From: Ophioderma brevispina
Taxonomy: Eukaryota; Echinodermata; Ophiuroidea; Amphilepidida; Ophiodermatidae
Reading direction: 5' to 3'
Length of the DNA: 64,000 nt
Assembly: GCA_023653785.1 (NCBI GenBank)
Contig: JAMKCH010057901.1
Coordinates: 272,090 to 336,089 of the forward strand
The notes below the pieces were generated by a model that worked only from the letters and a program-made list of their open reading frames with translations, had not been told where the DNA came from and searched no databases. Below are positions 8,601 through 18,456 of the stretch, piece after piece (the first letter of the stretch is position 1; every line of letters begins with the position of its first letter). The position numbers and the translations under genes were made by a program.

Positions 8601-10922
8601 GCAAACTACTTCAAAACACTTTATATTCACATTTCAATTCAAACTGTGAAATATCTATAAGGGTTAATGTTGATTCTGAATACACATTATCCAAATACAA
8701 TAAATACATACCCCTCCTATAGATGACCTACATTTTAAAATTATGGTTCTGAATATACAATATCTAAATACAATTAATATATACCTCTCCTATGACTTGA
8801 TATCCAGTCTAAATTGTAATTCTGTATATACATTATCTAAATACAATTTATACATACCTCTCCTATAGACTTGACATCCAGTCTAAATTGTATTCTGTAT
8901 ATATATTATCTAGATACAATTTACACCTACCTCTCCTATAGACTTGACATCCAGTCTAAATTGTAATTCTGGATATATATTATCTAGATACAATTTACAC
9001 CTACCTCTCCTATAGACTTGACATCCAGTCTAAATTGTGATTCTGGATATATATTATCTAGATAACCAATCAAAACTCTTGCACTGTAGTTGACTTCTTA
9101 GAGCTTTACGAGCTGCTATATCACCATATTCTGTCTTTTTCACACCTGCAAAAGTAATCCACAAAAATTGTAAGAGAAGAAGCCCCAAATTTTACCAGCA
9201 GTGGTCAACATTTTGGTATCATAAGAAAGCTATTTTTCTCATTTACCTGGAAATCTTAGAGCCAAAGGAGTTTGGTTTGGAAGTTATGAGCGAAAATGTG
9301 CCCCCATTTTGGTCAACCAAAATTAATTTTACACAGTACTTTATGAGGCTTACAAAATCACGTTTTAGCTCTCGCATCAAAACGGATTGAAATATCGGCG
9401 CAAAACTTTACAGATGGGGTTTTGGAGTGAAGGCCTGTCTATCAGATGAAAACTTCATATCCTTAAATCTGGCCATCACCCTTTAATACCACAATTCAGG
9501 TGATGGCAGCCAAGAAATTTGAAATTAGATGTTACCATTGGTTTAAACATGTAAAAGCGAAAACTTGAAGAAAAATTCTGAAATTTTATATGTTGTCAAC
9601 GATATTTTCCTATTTCAAAACTTTTGGAAGAATCAACTCCGCTCTAAGGGTTATTTCTAATCTATATATGAATAACAGATATGGATGAGGTCATATATGG
9701 GCCAAAGGAACACCCACAATTGACTCGCATCAAAGCACCAAAATCTTTTTTTTAGTTTCCAGTCTACATTGCAGTAATCTAATTTATTACATTTGGTTGA
9801 GTTGCTATATTAAATGAGGCTTGGTCACCGTTGTCTGCCACTATTCAAATTTAAAATTCATGAACAAATTTTTTTTCTTCTGAATATTAAATCTACAATT
9901 AAAGAATCAAGCACTTATATTAACTAAAAGAGACATTGACAGAAATGGCATTCTGTGACATTTACTTGCAATATTAAAAGCTATGCATAGCCTTAAAAGC
10001 CACTTGAAATTTTCCAAGGAGATTTAGTGCAAGATGAAATTTGCAAATTTTTCAATATCAACATTGTAGTATGTCTCATTTGTCGCCGATAATATAATTA
10101 TTAGCCTTCAGAGGACTGTAAGGCAAACCTGATAAAATATAGACATATTGTATGCACACTTTATAAAGGCTATTTGACATAATCTGAGTTTCAATGTCTC
10201 TTTAAATCAAGAGGATTACACAATTTTTAAAATTATTCAAAAATAAGTTTTTTATCTTATCATTCTTATATGAAATGAGGGAGGGGGACAGAGTGAAATT
10301 TGGGGGAGGGGGAAAGTGATTTTTTTTTTTGGAAAAACATCTAAAATATTGATATTCTTAACCAATTTTTGGCCCCAAATCACTGATTTTTGCTAAAATT
10401 CTGTCAGTCATTTTTTTCGGGAGGGGGGGGGGCACTTTGGGGGAGGAGAAAGTGGGGGGAGGAATTGGAGGAAGGCAAGAAATAAAATTAGGAGGAAATT
10501 TTTTCTCCTGTGCCCCCCCCCCCGGCACTGCCACCTGGTCATTAAATATTCAATATTCTGCTCAAAAGCCTTTGCAATAAAATGGGAAAAATTAACACCA
10601 AATTCCAAAGTCACTAATTTCAGACCCACGTGCCCAGCAAAATGCCTGCCAGTAAAAATCATCACGTCACAGAAGATGTGCATCAGTAATAACTTGAGCA
10701 TTCTGAAGGCAACAATAATGACTGTGTCTCATGGAACTCACCCGGTGATATTTTATAATAGAAATTTTTGTACTGGTCCATCCACACCTCTGCTAGTCTC
10801 TGGTTGTTGCGGTTGATGATTTTACCCGTTCCACCAGGGAACGTATACGGTGTTGACTTACGGAATACATGACCTACGTGGGAACAAGTAATGATCTCTA
10901 AAGTACCGCCACACATCCATAT
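2520..10922 (-). CDS. GALNT1/13-like: Polypeptide N-acetylgalactosaminyltransferase, GALNT1/13-like (3' part of gene, five exons)
   Basis: This is the C-terminal 234 residues of a Golgi type II membrane enzyme that moves GalNAc from UDP-GalNAc to Ser/Thr, the first step of mucin-type O-glycosylation. Exons in transcript order are 10742-10922, 9005-9145, 7937-8034, 5114-5254 and 2520-2663, all with AG/GT borders and consistent phases (0, 1, 0, 0, 0). The order is the end of the Gal/GalNAc-T motif ([14 protein letters not shown]), the linker ([13 protein letters not shown]), then three lectin repeats marked by CID, CLD and CMD. Similarity along the whole length is closest to GALNT1 and GALNT13 as I know them. 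The signal anchor, stem and first catalytic half should lie upstream, above 10922, and I did not find them. Single-base indels near 9064 and 7987 break the frame. They may be sequence errors or inactivating changes. Confidence 0.93.
3112..4155. repeat. About 160-bp tandem repeat, four copies, in the last GALNT intron
   Basis: The marker ATCCATCNCTGCACTAAAAA recurs at about 3246, 3771, 3935 and 4094. The last three are 164 and 159 bp apart. The first gap is longer because a 352-bp MITE lies inside it. Each unit also carries a TGACCCC...TGAATGACC block, TGTATACCA and CATGCACAAGATAT. Confidence 0.88.
3298..3653. mobile_element. TA-flanked MITE (Tc1/mariner-like) inside the 160-bp tandem repeat
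   Basis: The element spans 3300-3651 between two TA dinucleotides (3298-3299 and 3652-3653). Its ends are inverted: CCGTGTTGTTCCTAATAAA at the left, and the complement of CCGTATTGTTCCTAATAAA at the right, followed by GCCCC. Neighbouring tandem copies without the insert show the empty site CAATTTACCCAAAG. A TA duplication is typical of Tc1/mariner MITEs. No transposase is present. Confidence 0.85.
4156..5113. other. Intron sequence, no feature recognised
   Basis: The rest of the last GALNT intron is AT-rich unique sequence with no repeat or exon that I could support. Confidence 0.5.
5114..5254 (-). CDS. GALNT1/13-like: GALNT exon: lectin repeat beta
   Basis: The exon is 141 nt (47 codons) and open throughout. 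It is bounded by TTTGTTTCAG and donor GTCAGT. It reads [20 protein letters not shown] and, after a short variable loop, [16 protein letters not shown]. It carries the CLD motif, the KCHG cysteine and an intact Gln-x-Trp (QEW), the core of a sugar-binding beta-trefoil repeat. In GALNTs this domain steers the enzyme to substrates that already carry GalNAc. Phase 0 at both ends fits its neighbours. Confidence 0.95.
5482..5614. mobile_element. Short foldback element in a GALNT intron
   Basis: The 133-bp element has arms of about 38 bp. The left arm (5482-5520) begins TCGAGGGTTTTAGGGCAAGA. The right arm (5575-5614) is its near complement, ending CCTTCTGCACAAACCCTCGA. It can form a hairpin in the GALNT pre-mRNA. 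The superfamily is unknown. Confidence 0.8.
5900..6075 (+). repeat. Dispersed repeat, copy 1 (second copy at 43905-44085)
   Basis: A diverged block with GCTAACCAATC, GGCCCAAGCTAC, a CCCAC-rich stretch and a GAGAAAA...ACAGA segment recurs in the same order and orientation at 43.9 kb. The type is unknown. A 150-codon minus-strand open frame (5678-6130) crosses it and is most likely chance. Confidence 0.6.
6135..6552. mobile_element. Dispersed element with ~160-bp palindrome, copy 1
   Basis: A ~240-bp head (ATTCAGTGGGCAGGG, ACGATATTAGAT, GTGTATAAGGTTACGCAGTA, CACGCAGCTAGTACG) leads into a near-perfect palindrome. The arms are about 6381-6451 and 6478-6552. Their outer ends read ATAAAAGATAGGATTTGTTG and the loop side reads ATGGGCAGTCCAATATT. 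A second copy lies at 22837-23229. It is in the third GALNT intron. Confidence 0.88.
7180..7365. mobile_element. Foldback element in a GALNT intron
   Basis: Inverted arms of about 64 bp (7180-7243 and 7301-7365) start AATTCGCTGTAGAAGTGCCA and continue CGTAATAGGATT. Next come GGCAATCGGTCCAAACAAA and a central loop of about 57 bp. The arms are almost identical, so the insertion may be recent. Confidence 0.88.
7602..7790. mobile_element. Foldback element in a GALNT intron
   Basis: Arms at about 7603-7659 and 7737-7789 share AATAAAAAC, CAGAATGT, then ACATCAAATGAAAGC and TTGATTCC in inverted order, with a roughly 75-bp loop. It lies 147 bp from the exon at 7937-8034. Confidence 0.8.
7937..8034 (-). 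CDS. GALNT1/13-like: GALNT exon: lectin repeat alpha (one base missing)
   Basis: The exon starts after TTACAG and ends before donor GTGAGT. It encodes [16 protein letters not shown], then [17 protein letters not shown] in a second frame. The family sequence around GRKENEKVG needs one more G, in a G/A run near 7987. The exon is therefore 98 nt instead of 99 (33 codons). As written, translation stops soon after GRK. The CID and NCHG landmarks of the alpha repeat of the beta-trefoil are present. The usual Trp of QxW is replaced by the NQ/IF junction, as in GALNT1. Confidence 0.9.
8035..8671. other. Intron sequence, no feature recognised
   Basis: AT-rich intron between the alpha-repeat exon and the donor-copy array. 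Open frames on both strands here are short and overlap each other. None resembles a protein. Confidence 0.5.
8672..9063 (-). repeat. 73-74 bp tandem array built from an exon 3' end and its splice donor
   Basis: Five donor-bearing units occur at spacings of 74, 73, 73 and 73 bp (CTCTCC core at 9005, 8931, 8858, 8785 and about 8712 on the plus strand). The unit nearest the coding exon is the exon itself. Each unit repeats the coding text of [20 protein letters not shown], then GGAGAG and a GT donor, then about 15 nt of intron. Units diverge step by step with distance from the exon. All five keep a GT donor (GTAGGTG twice, GTATGTA, GTATAT, GTATGT). Reading past the first donor meets a TAG within nine codons. 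Confidence 0.93.
9005..9145 (-). CDS. GALNT1/13-like: GALNT exon: linker between catalytic and lectin domains (frameshifted, donor copied in tandem)
   Basis: The acceptor is TTTTGCAG and the exon ends GGAGAG before donor GTAGGTG. With one base removed it encodes [19 protein letters not shown], then [15 protein letters not shown], then [12 protein letters not shown], which matches the family linker (DYGD, LQCKPFSWYLENIYPD, SLGE). As written there is one extra T at 9064-9065, between the Trp and Tyr codons. This causes a stop four codons after the Trp. The length is 141 nt where 140 is expected. The last ~58 nt and the donor are repeated downstream in a 73-74 bp array (8672-9063). A MITE remnant sits about 30 bp upstream of the acceptor. 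Confidence 0.9.
9175..9486 (-). mobile_element. TTAAAGG element family B, copy 1 (truncated)
   Basis: Similar, in inverted orientation, to 57555-57908. Shared blocks include AGTGGTCAACATTTTGGTAT, CTTAGAGCCAAAGGA, AGCGAAAATGTGCCCC and ATATCGGCGCAAAA. The outer end CACCCTTTAA (TTAA at 9483-9486) is kept. The other terminus is lost, and the remnant stops about 30 bp from the acceptor of the GALNT linker exon. Confidence 0.82.
9487..10741. other. Intron sequence with G-rich element at 10260-10545
   Basis: Mostly unique AT-rich intron. From 10260 to 10545 there is a G-rich block with runs of 5-11 G, AATCACTGATTTTTGC and a C-rich end CCGGCACTGCCACCTGG. It resembles the hAT-like G-rich elements elsewhere in the window and could form G-quadruplexes. 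Confidence 0.5.
10742..10922 (-). CDS. GALNT1/13-like: GALNT exon: end of catalytic domain with metal-binding His
   Basis: The 181-nt exon (60 codons plus one base) starts after a pyrimidine-rich tract ending in CAG and stops before donor GTGAGT. It reads [10 protein letters not shown], then [19 protein letters not shown] and ends KISPG. In the family, the His of VGHVFR is one of three ligands of the catalytic manganese, and the WMCGG block is part of the Gal/GalNAc-T motif. Both are intact. The frame is open and the sequence is nearly colinear with vertebrate GALNT1. The exon ends in phase 1, matching the next exon. Confidence 0.95.
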
Positions 10923-11731
10923 CTGGCAAAAAGAAAAACAGGACGATGCTGTGAACCATTGCATTTTATACTACACAAATATGATATGTGGTCTCACAGG
11001 AGCATTTTACCAGTCCCAACTTGCATTGCTTTGTAATTATAATGCCATAGACACACATAGGTACTTGAGCATAGTTAAGTGTGTAAGTAGGTTAAAGATG
11101 AATGCAAATTTCAAAGATCCTTTTCAAAAATTACTGAATGCTATCTTTACATAGAGAAAATAATGTTTAAGCGCTTGTGTGCTGGTAAATGGCTACCATG
11201 CTTTGTCGTATGGTGGAATTATGATGGAATTTCTTAATCGTAAAAATTATGAGCCGATTTGACAGTTATGACCAAAAATGCAACTTAATATCTGTACCCG
11301 TGATAAGCAAGCATTACCCAAAATATGAAACCAAACACACACAATTTTGTATTTCTATACACTTTGGGACTGCAACAAACTGTGTCCTCGGTCAGGAAGC
11401 CAAACACAGAATAATGCCTACTGCTTTACTTCGATCCAAAGAACCTCCCCAGGGACCATTGTTCAAAATAAAGTTCTTGGTGTTAGGTCCTCTAAAGTAC
11501 GCACACACATATACACACACACACACCACCACAACAAACACACTTAATGAACTACACCCCCCCCCCTCCGTCCCCTCCCCCCTCATGTCGGCCCTATGGG
11601 TCTCTCAATAAAACTTCAGATTACCGTACTTACAAAAAGAGTTGTATAGTTTGGTTTAATAAAAAATTGATCTTTGCAATGAATTAGAATGGGGTGAAAA
11701 TATACATGAAATTTTATATATTGATTAATCT
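10923..11731. other. Intron or upstream sequence, CA microsatellite
   Basis: No exon was recognised. A CA-rich microsatellite lies at about 11502-11540, followed by a C-rich run near 11560-11582. The next upstream GALNT exon (expected to end in a WGGENLE-like motif) was not found here. Confidence 0.5.
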
Positions 11732-12324
11732 GTACCTGGAGATTGCCAGCGCAGATAGTGTTGAAAAAAAAAACCCATGTGCGCTGGCGGATTCGAACCG
11801 GCGACCTTCGTATACATGCACGACGCTCTAACAACTGAGCTAATCAAGCAGGGTTGGTAGAAGCGCGATAGATATCATCTATAGGTGTGGTTCGAAAGGT
11901 GTCCTTCGCGTTTCTAGCGGATAGCATCAGAACTGATATTTTACATATACGATTATATTAGAATCCGCCAAGCGCACATGGGGTTTCTTTTTCAACACTA
12001 TCGTGCGCTGGCAATTTCCAGGGAAAGATTAATAATATTATACATCCTTGTCTACTGGGAACTAAGTAGTTTAAATTTCAAAACAAATATAATAGATATA
12101 TGTAAATATACAGTTCTGATGATATCCGCTAGAAAGCGAAGGACACCTTTCGAACCTACACCTATAGATGATATCTATCGCTCTTATACCAACCCTGCTG
12201 GATAGCTAGTGGGTAGAGCGTCGGCATGTAATACCGAAGGTCGCCGGTGCGAAGCCGGCCAAGCGCACATGGGGTTTTTTTTTTTTTTTTTCAAAACACT
12301 ATCGCGCGCTGGCAATCTCCAGGA
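11732..12324. mobile_element. Large palindromic element with tRNA-like arms, copy 1
   Basis: The outer ends CCTGGAGATTGCCAGCGC and its complement face inward. Each arm contains a tRNA-like block. The minus-strand one (about 11788-11851) has TAGCTCAGTTGTTAGAGC (A box) and GGTTCGAATCC (B box). The plus-strand one (about 12199-12262) has TAGCTAGTGGGTAGAGC and a mutated B box. The arms continue inward with a shared ~85-bp stretch (GATAGATATCATCTATAGGT, GGTGTCCTTCGC). A third terminus-like piece (AGCGCACATGGGG...GCGCTGGCAA) sits in the middle. The look is that of two SINE-like units joined head to head. A related copy is at 30381-30570. Confidence 0.8.
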
Positions 12325-14869
12325 AAGATAATAATATAGACCGCCTTGTCTAACCTGGAGAACTAAGGAGTTTAAATTTCATACATGTAAATTGTTGAAT
12401 GCTGACTTTAGCTCCTCAAATTGGTGAAGGGCTTGAAAGCAATAGCGATACAGCATTGTGCTAATTACATAGAAACGTCTACCCTGGCAGTAGACACTAG
12501 AAATATCAACATGCTGATTTAAATCGTGTAGAAGTATTCAACCTCATATGTGCTTCAAAACGCTCAAAACCATTAGGTATTTACAACACTCATGTTAAGT
12601 TGTTAAAACAGCTATGTCATATTGAACAAGTTCAACAAAACTGTTAATTAGCCAAAAAAGGACAACAGCACCAAAGCTTCGTTACCTGGGGTATTGACAT
12701 TGCGTACATAATTCAAAATGCGCAACGCTGCTCTTCTGATTATATTCACAAAAATCATTTCACTGATACACTTCTAAACACATGTAGGGTAATTACATTT
12801 TATTTGTTTTGCTAACATGTCTCTTGTCTAACCGGCTATTCCATTTGAAATATGTGCACCCCCTGAGATAGACATGCAAGATGACTTTTAATTCTGGCTT
12901 TCTTAAGTCTTTTCTTGACTTTATGTGGCAAGCAGCAAATGTGATGGAAATTATTGAATTGTCTTCAAGCCGTCACATCTCCTCTGGCTAATTATGTTAG
13001 AGTGCCACCACCTTTCCAATGTTTGAAATGGATCAGCTTTTTCATTTTGATGAAGGAAACCCATTTTATGCGCAGTAACATGAGATACTGTGTATAACAA
13101 AAATTCCGAATCGTAAAGGGAGGAATTTATTACAAAGTTTGTTATATATGGCCTCCATTTTTCTGATAAACGTTAAAAAATATTATTCTCAATTTTATTT
13201 GAGAAGAGATTTCTCACTGGAAAAAATACTTTGTTTACTATAAAAGAAGAAAAGGGGTTTCCCAAGAGTTGTTTTGGCAAGTGCACTGTTTAGTTGCACA
13301 ATAAGGAGAAGTGGGAATTTCCCCAAGAATGCTAACTTAGTACTGACCAAAGCTTGTTTCTGCTTTAAAAGATCAAAAATTGCAAGATCTGGGAATTCCC
13401 CCACAAAGTTATATATAAGAAGGATTAATTTCGATTGGAAATCTGATTTGATGGTAGGCAAGGTCATGTTTATGCATAGAATGAATGTCATGATTCATTT
13501 TAGGAATGAATCTATCTTTTCCGTAGTTAAATACGATCACTGGAAGGACTCTCGGCAAGCATCCACCTAGTATAGAACAGTAAGCTGCTAGAAGATAGCT
13601 AGTTTTTACTCTGCACTAAGGATCAGAACATCAAGTACATAGTGCCAGGATTATAATTCCATTTGGAGCATCGTGCTGTAATTATGCTACTGTCATCTTT
13701 GAGCCGCAAGTGCTGGTAACAAAATCGGTTCCAGAATTGGTGGACAGATATAGAATCGTGGTGATTATCTTGGACTGATACTGTGGATTATTCTCGTCGA
13801 GGTACTTAATTAACCTTGGTCGTCGTGAACTGCTGGACAGATTACCTTAGGACTGAGAAGATGCCCTTGGAATATAATACCTGAGGAGTTTTGTATGAGC
13901 TTGTGCCGCTGTCATTTTGAATCTTCGCTGTGAGGACATATCATCGTTGACTGACACACTTCTTGTGGACATTATGGACATTCTTGTTTACAATTAAGTA
14001 TACGTGTAATTTCATATTGAGTGTAATTTTTATTACCGTTGTTTTGGACATACCCAAATTCTTGAACCAACCAAATCTGAAAATCTGTTATATTATTATG
14101 AAATTTCAGATCACTTGTGCACAGGCTCTTTATGTGTTTTGAAAGGTTTTCTGACTTAGGCGTACAAAGACGTCACAACGTTTTGTGTTTTCTAATGAAG
14201 ATATCGTTCCAGCTTAGCTATTTATACAACAGGTTTATGTGGACAAGCATTACTATCTGTAAAGGTATGACTGTTTAAAGATGAGGGCACCATCCTCGGG
14301 AATCTTCTGATCAGCCTTTAAATGTATAGTCAGGAGAGAAAGATACATGTGTGTTTACCTCAAGAAATTATTTTATCTAATCGGGGATGAAACCGCAGTT
14401 TTTCTCCGCCACGCCTACATGAAATCAATTTTTCCCGTCCGGCACTAACTAGGCCTAGCCTACATTACTGCAGTGCACTTATTTCAATGAGTCCTTTGAA
14501 GTCTTACAATTACAAGATTAATTTATGTCAACCTTTCACATACTGCAGTCATTTTCAGACCAACTGCTTTTAGCAGCTAAACCACCTTGAGGAAGTTTAT
14601 GGTTCATTACCATAATGCACGGGGGTGAAAACCTTACAATCCACCACTTTGAGGGTGTGTGTCATGATAATGACAGACAACTCTCTAAGTTGGGTAAGGT
14701 AGCAATTTCATACCGGTAAGATTATACGATTGACATTATGCATGCAAACTTCCAGGCAGCCCGCAAATGTTAGCCAGTAGTTGCGATAGGAATATTCGGT
14801 TAGATCATTTAACATAGGAATGGAGGACGGTTATGTACTTGTAGACATCCTTTTGACTATTTGAATTTT
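12325..14869. other. No gene recognised
   Basis: Unique sequence. A less AT-rich stretch at about 13500-14000 has short open frames but nothing I could match. A 98-codon frame at 13274-13570 has an equally long antisense partner and is probably chance. Confidence 0.4.
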
Positions 14870-17335
14870 AAAAGTGGAAAAAACTCTCATATGAACTGGG
14901 TCAGTGGAAAAGACAAGGTGAAATCTCATGGTTGAAGTGGGTAATGGTAAGTCAAGGTGGGAATCTTATAGGATTCTGATTGGGTCAATGTTAAGTCAAG
15001 GCAGTAGATATCCCATGAACTGAGCTAAGGTGTGGAATTCACAGTAGATATCTCATGAACTGAGGTCAAGTCAAGGTGGAACTCTCACAGTAAGTAGAAT
15101 CTCATGAACTGAGCATAAGCCAAGGTGAAAAATGAAAGTCTCCAGTAGATTATCTCATGACTGAGTTCCAGCCAAAAGCGAACTGCCTGTAGATACCTCC
15201 TGACCTGCGTCAAGTCAGGGAAAGGCTCCCAGTAAGTAGATATCTCATAAACTGAGTCAAGTCAACGTGAACTACCAGTAGTTGATATCCATGAACGAGT
15301 CACGCTAAGGTGATTGAAACTCTCACAGTAGATACCTCATGAACGGAGTCAAGTCAAGGAGGAACTCTCACAGTAATATCTCATGAACTGAGTCAAGCAA
15401 GGTGGAACTCTCACAGTAGATATCTCATGGAACTGAGTCAGGTCAAGGAGGAACTCTCACAGTAGATTCTCATGAACTGAGTCAAGTCCACGGTGGCACT
15501 CTCACCGTAGATATTCATGAACTGAGTCAGCCAAGTGGAAATTCTTCCAGTAGAATCATCATGAACTGAGTCCGCGTCGAGGGAAACTCTCACAGTAGAG
15601 AATCTCATCGAAATGAGTCAGTCAGGTGAAACTCTCACAGTAGATATTCTCATGAACTGAGTCAAGTCAGGTGGTGGAATTCACAGTACGGAATCTCATG
15701 ACTGAGTCACAGCCAAGTGGAACTCTCACAGTAGTGGATATCTCATGAACTGAGTCAAGCAAGGTGGAAAACTCTACCAGTAGAGTCTATTGAATGAGTC
15801 GAGTCGAGGTGATGGAAACTCTCACAGGAGATATCTCATGACGAGTCAAGTCAAGGTGGTGAAAACTCATAAGTTAGATATCGCATGAAACTGAGTTCAA
15901 CCAAGGTGAAACTCTCACATAGATATCTCATGAACTGAGTCAAGTCAAGGTGGAACTCTCACAGTAGATATCTTAAACTGAGTCAAGTCAAGGTGGAACT
16001 TCACAGGTAGATATTCATGAACTGAGTCAAGTTCAGGTTGGAAATCGAATAGTAAATAACTCATGACTGAGAAGCCAAGTGTGGAACTCTTCCTAGTAGA
16101 CCTCATGAACTGAGTCAAGGCAAGGTTGAAACTCTACAGTAGATATCTCATGAACTGAGGAGTCAGGTGGAACTCCTAACAGTTAAATACCTATGAACCG
16201 AGTATAGCCAAGGTGGAAATCTCCCAGTAGAGATTCATGAACTGAGTAAGTTCAAGGTGGATGGAACGCGCAAGTAGATATCTCATAAACTGAGTCAAGT
16301 CAAGGTGGAACTCTTCACAGTAGATATCTCATGAACTGAGTCAATTCAGGGTGGAAACTCTAAGTAGTAAATAACCCATGACCCTGAGTCAAGCCCAATG
16401 GGGGAACCTCTCCTAGTAGATAACCTCATGAACTGAGTCAAGCCAAGGTGTGAAACTTGTCACAGTAGATATCTCATGAAACTTGAGTCAGTCAGGTGAA
16501 CTCTACAGTAGATATCTCATGCACTGAGTCTCAAGTCAAGGTGGAACTATCACAGTAGATTATCTCCTGAATGAGTCACGTCAAGGTGAATGAAACTCTC
16601 AACAGGAAGATATCTCATGAACTGAGTCAAATCAAGGTGTGAAACTTCACCGGAGCTATCTCATGAACTGAGTCAAGTCAAATCGTGTTGGAAAACTCTC
16701 ACAGTAGTATATCATAAACCTGAGTCAAGTCAAGGGGGAACTCGCACATTGATATACTCATGAACTGAGTCGTCGAGTCAGGTGGTGGAACTCTCACGTA
16801 AATACCTCAGGAACCGAAGTCAACAGGGGAATCTCCCAGTAGATTACTCAAATGAGTCAAGTCAAGGTGGAACTCTCACATTAGATATATCATGAATGAG
16901 TCAAGCAAGGTGGAACACTCCAATAGATATCTCATGAACTGATCAGCCAAGGTGAAACTTCTCAAAAGTCGTAGATATCTCCTGAAACGAGTCAAGTCAG
17001 GGGGGAACTCTCAAGTAGATAGATACTCCGAACCGGAGTCAAGTCAAGGTGGAACTCTCACAGCTGTAATGCATTGACTGAAGTCAAGCAAAGTGGAACT
17101 CTCACAGTAGATATCTCAGAACTGAGTCAAGCTTAGGTGAAACTCTCCAAGGTAGAGCTCATGAACTGAGTCAAGCAAGGTTGGATGAACACTCACAGTA
17201 GAATTCATGAACCGAGTCAAGCCAAGGTCGAACTTCACAGGAGATACTCAATATCTGAGTCAAGGCCAAGGTAGAACTCTCACAGTAGATTCTCAAGATC
17301 TGAGACACGCCAAAGGTAGAAAACTTCTCAACAGT

Positions 17336-17770
17336 ATTTTTTCAATTCAAATTAGTTTTTATTAGCATATCCTTCAGCCAATACATACATAATGATAAAA
17401 TTATGACTGTTATTATTGAATAATATTGACAATTAAGAGGGGAAAGGAAAAATTAATATACAGAATGTTGAACTGGCATGATATCAAATGCGGGAGAGGC
17501 CATAATAAGTCTGATGGGACTTTGAGAATGACCCCACCTAAAATATACATGATTATGATTAATAATTTAACTACGGGACAAGACACATGAGAAACAAGAC
17601 AGGACAGGACGATCCAGGTACGATGACAATTACAATTATTGTTTTAACAAGATAGGGGCAAAAGAACAAGGTGAACGTGGCGAACCAGTAAAGGACACGA
17701 TTAAAAGAGAAGGATAAAAAGGTATTGACAATATTGAGTGGTCAACTATAGAAATGGGGGAAAAAATACA
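17336..17770. mobile_element. Unique insert within the 45-bp array
   Basis: About 435 bp unlike the array interrupts it cleanly. It begins with a T run and TCAATTCAAATTAG and ends GGGGGAAAAAATACAGTAA. Array sequence resumes with CTCATGAACTGAGTCAAG. A 5-6 base ACAGTA is found on both sides and may be a target duplication. The oligo-T start and A-rich end suggest a retroposed or LINE-like fragment on the minus strand, but no coding motif is visible. Confidence 0.55.
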
Positions 17771-18329
17771 GTAAATATACCTCATGAACTGAGTCAAGGC
17801 AAGGTGGATGGAAACTCTCCCAGTAGAACTCATGAACCGGGAGTCAAGTCAAGGGGAACTCTCACAGTAGATATATCATGAAGAGTCAAGCCAAGGTGTG
17901 AAACACTCCCATAGATATCTCATGAACTGAGTCAAGCAAGGTGAGAAAATCCCACAGTAGATAATCTCATGAATGAGTTCAAAGTCAAGGTGGAACTCAC
18001 AGTAGATATCTCATGAACTGATTCAAGTTCAATGGTGGAACTCTCACAGTAGATACCTCAAGAACTGAGTCACGTCAAGGAGGCACTCTCACGTAGATAT
18101 TCTCATGAACTGAGTCAAAGCACGTGAGAACTCTCACAGTTAGATAATCTCATGAAATGAGTCAGCAAGGTGACAACTTTCACAGGAGATACTCATGAAC
18201 TGAGTCATAGCCAAGGTGGAAATCTCACAGTAGATATTCAGGACCTGAGTCAAGTCAAAGGTGAACTTTAACGGTAGATACCTCATGAACTGAGTCAAGC
18301 CAATGGTGGGAACTCTCAAGTAAATTCAC

Positions 18330-18456
18330 AAAGTTGTCAATAGCAATCAATAGCAAGGTCCAGAAGATAAATAAAATTCTAGAGCAGGGGTTTCCAGTAA
18401 CAACCTCATCAACATATTAAACTTCCTTCGTTAAGGTTTCATGGGTTGGTGACAAT
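18330..18456 (+). repeat. Spacer block 1 in the minisatellite
   Basis: Non-unit sequence with AATAGCAAGGT, ATAAAATTCTAG, AGCAGGGGTTTCCAGT, CATCAACAT and a TTTCATGG...TTGGTG end. Related blocks occur at about 19246-19376 and 20256-20370. They are therefore part of a higher-order repeat of about 0.9-1.0 kb. Confidence 0.8.

Noticed and set aside
11788..12262. Functional tRNA genes at the two tRNA-like blocks
   Set aside because: The acceptor stem cannot be formed, the anticodon arm is irregular in both blocks, one B box is mutated, and both are embedded in a repeated palindromic element.
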